Assembly (NCBI GenBank): GCA_010093485.1
Contig: MU001496.1
Location: 772,685 to 836,684, forward strand
DNA length: 64,000 bases
DNA from: Karstenula rhodostoma CBS 690.94
Taxonomy: Eukaryota; Ascomycota; Dothideomycetes; Pleosporales; Didymosphaeriaceae
Direction of reading: 5' to 3'
The notes below the pieces were generated by a model, which did not search any database, had not been told where the DNA came from, and was given only the letters and a program-made list of their open reading frames with translations. Below, in pieces: positions 55,501-64,000 of the stretch. The translations under genes and the position numbers were made by a program. Numbering within the stretch: position 1 is the first letter of the stretch; each line of letters opens with the position of its first letter.

Positions 55501-56789
55501 TTATGTTCTTTTGCACAGCAAGAAGCATTTCCACCATCTCTTGCGGACTGCCAGCTACGCCCATCTTCTTGAATATTTCGACTGCCTTGGACAAGCGCAC
55601 TGAAAGTTCATTCTTGCCTTTCCGGCCATGGCCTATGTCGATGCCCACTTGCGAAATGTCGATATCTACCATTTGCCGCATCCGCATCTCGAGCTCGGCA
55701 TCATCCGACTTTCGAATATGCTGCAGACGAGGGAACATGGATGCATGCAGCTGTTCGGTGATGTACTTCTCGATCATGCGCTCCACGACGGGTCCCGTCA
55801 AATCGGTCGTTGCACCCAGCAAAGAGAGCTGTTGCTTGTCGACCCCCTGAAATAGATCTATCGCCGCAATTACCGCCGTCTCCAACGACCTTCGCATCAG
55901 ATCCTCCTCATCGTCAATCTCCAACGTCGAGACGAATCCATTGGGACCTGAGATGCTGCTGTGTAACGACAAAGGTGCGCTTTCTGCAGAAGACACGGAC
56001 CCCCTTCTTCGCGAGGTCAGTGAAGACGCCCGAGACTGGCTTGAAGGCGTGGGCGGAAGCGGCTTCTCCAACTCTTTCCCAAATTCGGCGAAGAGCCTGT
56101 CGAGGCCCGGCTGCATCTGGCGCGCAATCATGGGGAAATGGTTCAACAGGTCCCCAAAGGATTTGACGTCCTTCTTCCGCGGCATCGACGCCGATGGGCC
56201 ACTGTTCGACGGGCCGACGGCGGCATGTTTCGGCGCGCGCTCCTTGGTAGGGTCTGGCAGAGAGGCAGGGATGATGGGGGCCGCATCGTATGTTCCGATG
56301 AGCGGCCGCGAGATGAAGTAAATCAGCCACGGCTGCGGCTCGAACGTGTCCGGGAAGAAGATGACGTCGTGCAGCAGCTGGGCCTGGTTCAGTGTCTTGA
56401 AGCCCTTGTTGCTGTAGACGAAGGCATCCTTGATGATGACGGTCCTCCCGTTCGCTGTCGAGTACTGCTTTGCCTTGCCACGGCTCTCTCTGAAAGTGGA
56501 GCCATCCTTGACGTGGTTGTTGGGGCCCACGCCGCCCGGGACGCGCAGGACATGGCTGGCCAGGAACTCTTCGGAGCCGCTTAGGTCGGCGTACGAGGCA
56601 TTCGTGTCGCGGTCGCGGGAGGTGAGAAGGACCTCGGTGGTGGGGACGAGGAGGACCTTTGCTGCGTGTTAGCGGGGGGTCGAGTAGGGCGACGGTCGGG
56701 GTGCTTACGTGGTGCTGGACGGGAGAGCACTGGCTGGGGAGAGTGCTACGGAAGAAGGCCCGCAGAAAGGGATTCAGGACCGGAGGCAT
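52565..56789 (-). CDS. VPS9, ankyrin and PX/BAR-type protein (Vrl1/VARP-like)
   Basis: Endosomal protein resembling yeast Vrl1 and animal VARP. Exons are 56709-56789 and 52565-56656, giving 1390 residues. The first exon encodes MPPVLNPFLRAFF and the join is HHVLLVPTTEVLLTS, using an AAAG acceptor in phase. A VPS9 domain (GEF for Rab5-like GTPases) occupies about residues 285-500, including NADTLVSLLLIVVIRS. Ankyrin repeats run from about 670 to 915 (GTTLLSAAVQSGN, FTPLMVASKYGRTELVR). A PX-like region follows (LHDFENLAKWLAQEHP, then a run of conserved basic residues), then a long helical, BAR-like C-terminus to about 1320, and an acidic tail. This is the architecture of Vrl1, part of the yeast VINE complex. 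Confidence 0.87.
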
Positions 56790-57312
56790 TCAATCGACAG
56801 GGCAAGGACTCGCAGCGCATTCGTCGATCGCGGACCATGGGTCCTCGCAGGGCGGACCGCGCCGCGCGCGCTGTCGACTGTCGACTGGCGACTGGCGACT
56901 GGCGCAACGGGTGCCTGCCTGCCTGCCTGCTTGTCCGGTACTGGGGCGGGCCGGGAAGCGAGTGCGGGTGCGGGTGCGGGTGCCGAGAGCGGATGGGCTG
57001 CGACTGCAGAGGGCGCGCAAGCTAGCGAGGCAGGAGCAGATGCGCCGGTGAAGGGTGGGGTGAGGGGTGAGGGGTGAGTTGGAGCGGTGCGCGATACGCG
57101 ATGCGCGATGCGAAGCTGTTGCGGAGCGCACGTCGGTGTTCCTCCTTGCGCTTGTGAACCGTGCACATCACTTTAGGGCAGAGCATGTGAACATGGGCAT
57201 ATCACGTTTCACTCCAGCAACCGAACCTGTTCACTGGCTCGGGATTGGCACCATCATTGCGAGCTTGGGCTGTCTATCCCAGAAGGCGTGCAACTATCGT
57301 GGGCAAAGACGC
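56790..57312. other. GC-rich promoter region of the Vrl1-like gene
   Basis: A 523-bp gap with short GGCGACT, TGCC and GGGTGC repeats. No gene is supported. It also holds the 3' end of the FAD-oxidase pseudogene. Confidence 0.55.
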
Positions 57313-59185
57313 TCACGCTGCCTTCTTGCAAAGCTTCGTTCCTTGGTCAAGGACATCCCAGTCCTCGGTCCCAGGCGTCGTCTTGGTGTACAAGACCCCC
57401 TTCGGATCCCACTTGTTTCGAATCTTCAAAAGCCTAGGATACTTGTCGCCCCAAAAATACTGTTGCCAATTGGGCTCGTTGAGTCACCTTCATTCACATA
57501 CGTCGCCCCGTCAGGCCCAGCATCCCTAAACCGCTTTCCAATGACGTTTGTCTGCACGTCCTCGAGCTGCTTCTTTTCTTCCCACGACTCCAGGCCACTC
57601 ATGATCACGTTCGTGATGACGAAGCTGCTCGACTTGCGCCACTTGTCGTTGATGGCATTGTCTGCATACGGCACGCCGTGGCCAGGATCAACAATGTGTC
57701 CAACCGAGAAGCCGATCCGGTCCTTGGTAGGGTTGCTGCTGGCAAAGATGATCGCATCCGCTACCTCGTCAGCATCGTCGTTCATGTCCTTGCGCGTAAA
57801 GAGTCGCCCGCCTACGATTGAGTTTTGATTTGGCTGTTCATCTTCAAACATTTCAACTCAAAGAAGCTGGGAAAGGCTCGAGTGTGTCTGTCGTGGGGGA
57901 TCTTGGCTGCATCCAACTGGTCGAACAGGGGCTTCAGCACTTCGTTGAGCTTCCTTTCATCCATTTTCGGGCCAACTAGAGGAGCGATGTGCAGTCTTCC
58001 TGGTCCAGGTCCTACCTCAAAAGTAGACGAACATGCCGTTGTCCACGTAATGGTTCGCCAGACTGTGGAAGATATGGAATCATTTATTAAACACAGCCGA
58101 ATCATTGGTGTGGGTATTGTTGATATTAATTATAGTCCCGGCAGTTGGAATCTCGGGGAAGGTCTTTACTGTGATGGACACAACAACTGCAAAGGTCGAT
58201 GGACCACCACCCTTTAGGGCCCAGAAAAGATCTGGGTTCTCCTTCGCATCGGCGGTGACGTATTCACCGTCCACAGTTACGGCTTCGAAAGACAATACGC
58301 TGTCAGCACCCATGCCGTAAATCGATGTCAGTGGACCATGTCCACCTCCTTGGATGTACCCTCCAGCCCATCCGACAGTCTCTTTCAGTGTTAGTAGATG
58401 ACTCCGCATTGGTCTAAAATCTGCTTACCGGGCACTCCCCACCAACAATGACAACTGGTGGCTTCTGTGCAAAAGCCTGTCGGAAAAGCTCACGTCCTTG
58501 TACTCCGGCACCTACGACTGCAGCGCTACCAGTCCAGTTTCCAGGTCCGCTATACGTCTTGAGGAACTTCACATCCTTGAAGCTGTGGGTGTTGATGATG
58601 AGCGATCCAAAGCCTGTGGAGCGGCCCATAAAATCGTGACCAGTGTTTCAGATGATCAGACGCAGGTTCCGTTCGCGTGCAAAGTCAATGCCAGCCTTGA
58701 TGTGCTCCCTTGTCTTCGCCAAGATGACATACCTACCATAAAATCCCCGAGTACACGGAGTGCTGGGTCATCATCTGGCAGGCAGGTATTGTCGGTATAC
58801 AGCGGCCACAGACTCGCAATCGGATGATCGGTCCTGCCATCTCTCAGTTTCCATCGTTGTGGCCAGAGCTTTTCACTTACAGCCACTGCTCATTTAACCA
58901 ACTCGCCTTAATCTCAGCACACGCCGCCTCACTGTACAAGTTGACTGTCGAGTTCTCAGAGCTCGTATGGCAAGGTGCGCCAAGAGGGATGGCCACCTGC
59001 AAAGCACCGCCCACGGTCTTGTTCAACGGAATCCAGTCCGCATTGGTTGGCCAGCATGAGTTATCCGAATAACATTTGCACTGATACGTAGCGCCATCAA
59101 CCTTCTTCACCTCGCCTTTCCATGGCGCCGCAACGGCATAATTGACAGCAGCAAAGAGCGTAGTAAATAGAGATATGCGAGTCAT
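57313..59185 (-). pseudogene. FAD-linked oxidoreductase (BBE family), multiply disrupted
   Basis: Remnant of a secreted oxidase of the berberine-bridge/FAD_binding_4 family. The start has a signal peptide (MTRISLFTTLFAAVNYAVAA) and the Cys-rich N-terminal region. FAD-binding features remain in pieces: NTGHDFMGRSTGFGSL, VVIVGGECP and VGWAGGYIQGGGHGPL. The C-terminal BBE region ends with RNKWDPKGVLYTKTTPG. Lesions seen: one-base loss near 58763, in-frame TGA at 58648-58650, TGA at 58080-58082, one-base gain in a T run at 58019-58022, and frameshifts near 57855 and 57480. At least two intron-like joins remain usable. With six lesions it cannot make a full enzyme; sequencing error is an unlikely sole cause as neighbouring genes are clean. 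Confidence 0.85.
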
Positions 59186-61024
59186 TTGTCCGAGGGCTCG
59201 TAGTTTGCGGAGCCAAAGATACTGGTAGCCCTCCCACCAGTTTGCCAGCACAAGCGCTATTTAAAGTCCGCATACTTTGCTCATGCAATATACCAGAGCT
59301 GTACCTTGCATAGGCTAAGCATCGAAGACTCGAAACCGCAAGCTCGCCCTAGAGTAAGCATAGTAGGATTAATAGCCGTACTTTGCAGGTATATTTCCTA
59401 CCTAGGGCTGCAGCAAACGTGCATCCGCGTACGTGATGAGCCATCGGGGTCATACCTCCAGCGCAGACGACAGCCACAAGCGGTATGGACCTGTGGGTTG
59501 CATGCAATCGCGTCCATTGTGCTGATCTACAGCGTTCAAGTCCTGCTCCGGTTAAATGTATGCGGCAATTAAACAGGGGATACCTCTGCTACGCACCATA
59601 GACAGGAGTTGTAATGGCAGACGCTTATGCGTGTCAGATTTTCCAGAGGAAGACTCACGGGGCGTAGAGTCTAGATCTGTGTGTAATATCTAGAGGCATT
59701 GAAAGCGTTGTCGCTTATGCGCGCGTTTGATATTCAGTCTTTGCGTGGAGCATAACCAGTAAAAGAGGTACTTTGGAAACTCGAATGAATGACCTTCGCT
59801 TAGTATTGTTAAATAGTTCCGGTAAGCTTCATATGAATCGCCAATCTGGACGATCAGGGCACGGCTGGTTAAAGAATGGTATGAAAAGCCTATGGAGTAC
59901 GGTGCACCGAAGATCAGGACCAGGGCACAGGATGGCTCAATCTAGCGATAGCTCGTCCACTATGGGGCCTAGGACACGTAGCTCGTCGATAGCCTCTATC
60001 ATTGATCAACATTAAAATGGCGTCGAGCGATGAGTGACATTATCTGACTGATATCAGCTATTTAATTACACCTAGGACGCTGTGCCAGTTGCGGGTATGT
60101 TGGGGTTTTGGCAATGCGAGTTTACACTACGCTCAATTGCACTCCTGCAACCCTCCTTTATGAGCTCTTCTCCACCTTCGTTTATTGCACGATACAGAGC
60201 AACTTCAAATACAATGATCACGAATGGCGAACCTTGCGATTAGACATCGAGGGCTTGAATTTGGTAGGGAATGATGTCCTTACTCCACGGTGACGGACAG
60301 CAACAGGCTGAGGAATAGGCTTTGGCGTCAGTGTGTAAGAAGCGGAGATAGTGCGAGGATATAAGTGTGCACACTGAGAGGATCCCCTCGACCAACCTGG
60401 GAAGATAATTCATCACGTCTAGTTTCTTGTGAATGCCTGCCGAGCACGTGCACCTATTTCTTCCAAGGTTCCCACCATCTTTTCGGCAATGGTGGTGAAG
60501 AGAGGAGTGCGAAGCGCGACATGGGCCATGTCAACCCGGGTTCACTGCATTGGAAGGTGCTAGATCGTCGCTGCATCATTGGGAAGGCACGCATCGTGAG
60601 CGTTGCTATCTTCTACTTCGCTGTCCACGTGCATCCTGCATGTATCTCTCTCAACCAGATCCTAATTCGCTGTCTGCTAACGATTACTGCCCGCTACCGT
60701 CGTCGCGCTTCTTAACTCATATGCTTCCTATTATCTACTACTTCCCCTAAACTAGTTGGGCTCAGCCACTAAAATATAATTTATAGTAGTTAGATCGCCG
60801 CCAAGCAGTAACTTCATCATCGGTTACCCGCGCACCCCTCCACTCGAAGCTCTCCAACAGCCCCATCGCACGGCCCCCTGCGTAAACAAGCTTGCTTTCG
60901 CTGCAGCCATCCTCAAGTCAGAAGGCAACTGCGTAACGCACCCGAACAACCTCAACCTGCCGCCATGGTGAGTTGCACTCGCCCCGCCACGAGTTAATGG
61001 TCGCTGTAGCATGTAGCTAAGAAG
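59186..61024. other. 1.8-kb intergenic region
   Basis: Between the broken oxidase and SGT2. Short frames with no recognisable protein and a short AT-rich patch near 60715-60790. No repeat ends were found. Confidence 0.5.
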
Positions 61025-62219
61025 ATGCAGGCATCACCCGCGCAGTCAAAGAAGCGCCTCGCACTCGCAATCCTCGACTTCCTCCAGACCTCACAAACCG
61101 ACGGCTCTGTCGCAGCCGAAGACGCCGAGCAGCTCGAGGTTGCCGCCAACTGCATCAGCGACGCTTTCAAAGTCGATCTCTCAGACAGCGGTGCGGTCAA
61201 GGACGCCCTCGGCGACCAGAACCTCCTGGCGATATTCAACGTGTATGAAAGACTAAAGGGCAAGACGACGGCTACCACGGTAGGCTCCTCCTCGGCTTCG
61301 GAAGCACGCCCTGCGACGCCGCAGACGTCGTCATCCGAGAACGTGAAAACTGGACCTGGCGGCGTGAACAAGGATGAGGCAGAGCGACTCAAGGGGTTAG
61401 GGAACGAGGCCATGAAGAAGAAGGACCACGCCTCTGCGGTCAAGCACTACACTGCCGCTCTTGAAATCGTCCCACTCAACCCCATATATCTATCGAACCG
61501 CGCGGCCGCACACTCGGGCGCCGGCAACCACGCCGACGCGAAAAGTGATGCCGAGATGGCCGTCGCTGCGGATCCCAGCTACTCGAAGGCATACTCCCGA
61601 CTCGGTTTCGCCAATTTCGCGCTTGGCGATGCAAAGGGTGCCATGGAGGCGTACAAGTCTGGCATGGATGCCGAAGGTGGCGGATCAGATGTCATGCGCC
61701 GTGGATACGAAACGGCGAAGAAGAAGTACGAAGAGGAGGGCGGCGACGTTGGCGCTGTCGAGTCCGAGGCATCACGCGGTGCACCCGGTGCAGGTGCAGG
61801 TGGAATGCCCGATCTCGCCTCGCTCGCAAGCATGCTAGGCGGAGGAGGTGGGGGTGAGGGAGGTGGCATGGGCGGCCTTGCAGGTTTGATGAACAACCCG
61901 ATGATTCAGCAGGCGATGCAGAGTCCTATGGTCCAGCAGATGATGCAGGACCCTAGCACCATGGCTAATCTAATGAACAACCCACAAATGAGGCAAATGG
62001 CTGAGCGGTTTGGCGGCAGCGGCGGCGGCGGTGCAGGAGGAGGTGGCGGCATGCCCGATCTTTCATCTATGATGAACGACCCTAACATTGCGGAGATGTA
62101 AGTCTCGACCATCTGTTACCCAATGCGGAAAACAACTAACGCGGCTCAACAGGGCACGGAACTTCATGGGTGGTGCCGGGCGAGGTGGTGCTGGCCGGGG
62201 AGCTGGTGGCTCATCATGA
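61025..62219 (+). CDS. sgt2: SGT2-type small glutamine-rich TPR co-chaperone
   Basis: Co-chaperone that hands tail-anchored proteins to the GET pathway. Exons are 61025-62097 and 62153-62219, giving 379 residues. The N-terminal dimerisation region (SKKRLALAILDFLQTSQTDGSVAAEDAEQLEVAANCI) binds Get4/Get5. Three TPRs run from about residue 118 to 225, including AERLKGLGNEAMKKKDHASAVKHY and YSKAYSRLGFANFALGDAKGAMEAY. The C-terminus is Gly/Met/Gln-rich with NNPMIQQAMQSPMVQQMM and MNNPQMRQMAERF, the substrate-binding motifs. A leading ATG at 60964 followed by GTGAGT could be an extra 3-base exon, with an AAG acceptor before 61025; this is not decided. Confidence 0.93.
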
Positions 62220-62648
62220 TCTGGTACTTGTCGAAATTAGTTGTGAAAGCGATTCGGTCGAGCAAATGCTTGAAAGAATTTGAATGATAGTATCACAACA
62301 TGGTTAGACGATAATATTTATGATACCAATTGATGCTCAAGCGAATCGCCTTGCTAACTGTGCTCTCTGTGTGAAGAGCCTATGCTTGGCATCGGCACAG
62401 GATGACTCTTGGAGGAGTATGAAGAGTCCTCGTACAGTATGAGACATGAAGATGGACGACGCACGCGTTCTTCATCTCATTCAAAACAAACTCAACGGAC
62501 TGTACTTTGAAGTCTCCAGATCCTGGTAGCAGCCACCATCCGAAGAATGACCGCCTTTGATATGCAAACCGTACGCTTCTCCTCCAAACCTTGCTTTGGT
62601 ATATCTAGCATCTCACCGAGTATAACTTGCCTCGCATCCATACCGTCA
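62220..62648. other. Convergent intergenic region
   Basis: A 429-bp tail-to-tail gap between SGT2 and TMA20; no extra feature is seen. Confidence 0.6.
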
Positions 62649-63363
62649 TTATAACGAAAGGGTCCACAGTCCATCTCCCAGATAATGCCCCGCCTCACAA
62701 GCTTGGCCCTTCTTCGTCTTCTTCATCTCCGCCGTGCCAACCTTCAGCACGCCCACCATGCACGCCGTCTCTTTGCCCTCGGCCTCGATCACGACCGGTG
62801 TACCTGCTTCCAGTTCTTCCTTGCCATATATTCCTTCGGTGTCTTCTGGATCGCCGGGTAAACGACCGCCTGGCGAAGTTAGGCCTGGCGCCATGAGGGT
62901 CGCGCCGGAGAGCACGAAGCGAATGGCGCCGCGGTCAATGCGCAGCCGGGGGAAGCAATTTGGATAGCGGTGGACGATAGCGAGGTGTGGCAGGATGGTG
63001 TCGTCCATGTGTTGGAAGAAGAGCGGAGTCGATTGCAGAGTGTAGAGGGATACGCGATCTGGTCTAAGTATGTCTGTTAGCAACGCTGTTATAAATGAAG
63101 CATCAGAGACTCGAAGAGGAGGAGGGAGCGAGAAATGGGCAGGCAAGAAGTCATACAGCTTCACGAGGTCGAGTTGCTCTTTCTTGGGCATAAGATCCTC
63201 GATATACGGCTCGAGGAGCGGATATGTGTCCAACACTTTCTGGCGGATGGTGCGCTGCACTGAAGACTTTACCTTCGACTTCGCGCCGGAGGTTATGCTG
63301 TTGCCGTTAGCATGATTGTTCGGAGGACAGGCAGCCAGTGGAGATGTACTCTTTCTTGAACAT
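62649..63363 (-). CDS. tma20: Tma20/MCT-1-type PUA-domain translation factor
   Basis: Ribosome-associated protein that pairs with Tma22 (DENR) in reinitiation and ribosome recycling. Exons are 63350-63363, 63157-63297 and 62649-63063, giving 189 residues (yeast 181). The first exon encodes only MFKK plus part of a codon and joins to DITSGAKSKVKSSVQR. The second intron (93 bp) is in phase and free of stops, so an unspliced reading adds 31 unrelated residues; removing it gives LVKLPDRVSLYTL. The PUA domain is seen from about residue 95, with DRGAIRFVLSGATLMAPGLTSPGG and GVLKVGTAEMKK. Lengths sum to a multiple of three. Confidence 0.92.
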
Positions 63364-64000
63364 GGTGGCAATTTGAGAAGATTAGGAAGCGGAGGGAGTG
63401 TTCGGCGAGAGAGCGCGTTGAAGATGCTGCGCGTTGATGAGGGGCAGCTGCGAGTTTGGCGGGGTAGTGGCGTGGGCTAGTGGCGCGTGCGTGCGTGCTT
63501 CCCCTCCGAGTTGCTGATTTATCCTCGCTCGACAGATGCAGACAGGTCAAAAACACGAAGCCAACCGCAAAGTACAGTACATGCATCCTCGTATAGTATT
63601 TGTAAATACTACTTAGGGACTGGAAACAAACATCAAGGATGGCCTTTTCCCCATCTCAAACAGGAAAAGGTGGGTTGAAAAACCGCTCGCGGTTGGAGAC
63701 TGTGTCACATTCACCCACAGTGCCTGTAGCACTATCCAAGTGTACGTAGAATCCATAGCTCAGGGGTACCAAGCGATGCACTTATGTGTTACGGACCCAA
63801 GTGTAACGTGGCCCCTGGCATTCGCTGGTAGTCTACCACGAGCATCTGTTGGTCTATAGTAGCGGGCAAAGAAAGATTGCTTGCTCTCAGCAGACCTTGA
63901 CATTTCCCGAAGTGACGTGCTGTGCTGATCTGGACTTTCTCTACGAAGTACAGCATATTTGAGTTGGTTGTAGTTGTGTAGCTGCTTGCAAAGTATCGCC
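63364..64000. other. Upstream region of TMA20 to the window end
   Basis: Presumed promoter of TMA20. No gene or partial gene could be recognised before the window ends. Confidence 0.55.

Noticed and set aside
63735..63800. tRNA-like D-arm sequence TAGCTCAGGGGTA
   Set aside because: The D stem does not pair and there is no T-arm GGTTCRANNCC at the proper distance, so no cloverleaf can be drawn.

Overview
The window is nuclear DNA from a filamentous ascomycete (Pezizomycotina; a Dothideomycete is plausible but not proven). The support is: short introns (mostly about 45-95 bp) with GT...AG ends, intergenic DNA of mixed composition with AT-rich islands, Zn2Cys6 regulators, a COT-1 kinase, a mannitol 2-dehydrogenase and a CPC1/GCN4 bZIP. 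No rRNA, tRNA, CRISPR or bacterial-type operon was seen. Exon joins were worked out by hand from splice signals, reading phase and remembered family motifs. For every spliced gene reported as intact, the exon lengths sum to a multiple of three.

Layout. 1-9 kb: COT-1/NDR kinase (+), RNA polymerase subunit Rpb12 (-), mannitol 2-dehydrogenase with an unusual C-terminal coiled-coil tail (+), and a 224-bp TA-flanked MITE. 9-18 kb: dipeptidyl peptidase III (-), a GPI-type GH16 glycosidase (-), a family X DNA polymerase (+), a 3-hydroxyisobutyrate-dehydrogenase-like reductase (+) and a small two-exon, probably mitochondrial protein (-). 18-32 kb: Cdc5/Cef1 splicing factor (+), WDR48/UAF1-type WD40 protein (+), a gene-poor AT-rich stretch, DEAD-box helicase Dbp4 (-) and a DnaJ protein of the Spf31/DNAJC8 type (+). 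32-40 kb: a Zn2Cys6-plus-PAS regulator (-) followed by 5.5 kb without a convincing gene and full of simple repeats. 40-48 kb: Dbp10 helicase (-), RPA32/Rfa2 (+), a DUF202 membrane protein (-), a tail-anchored CIA30-domain protein (+) and an AflR-like Zn2Cys6 regulator (-). 48-52 kb: an AT-rich element with inverted ends and the CPC1/GCN4 bZIP, preceded by two upstream ORFs. 52-64 kb: a VPS9-ankyrin-PX/BAR protein resembling yeast Vrl1 (-), a badly broken FAD-linked oxidoreductase (-), SGT2 co-chaperone (+) and the PUA-domain protein Tma20/MCT-1 (-).

Most genes are housekeeping: transcription, splicing, ribosome biogenesis, replication/repair, and tail-anchored protein and endosomal trafficking. 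They are arranged as compact head-to-head or tail-to-tail pairs, for example DBP4/DnaJ, DBP10/RFA2 and DUF202/CIA30, and nothing points to one pathway cluster. The accessory signals are two non-autonomous TIR elements, the repeat-rich 34.8-40.3 kb interval, the FAD-oxidase pseudogene and the AT-rich 25.2-28.1 kb interval. I found no wholly new multi-gene system. The most informative observations are the two-uORF leader of the bZIP gene, the mannitol dehydrogenase extension, the hidden small conserved-looking mitochondrial gene, the Vrl1-like protein and the TIR elements.
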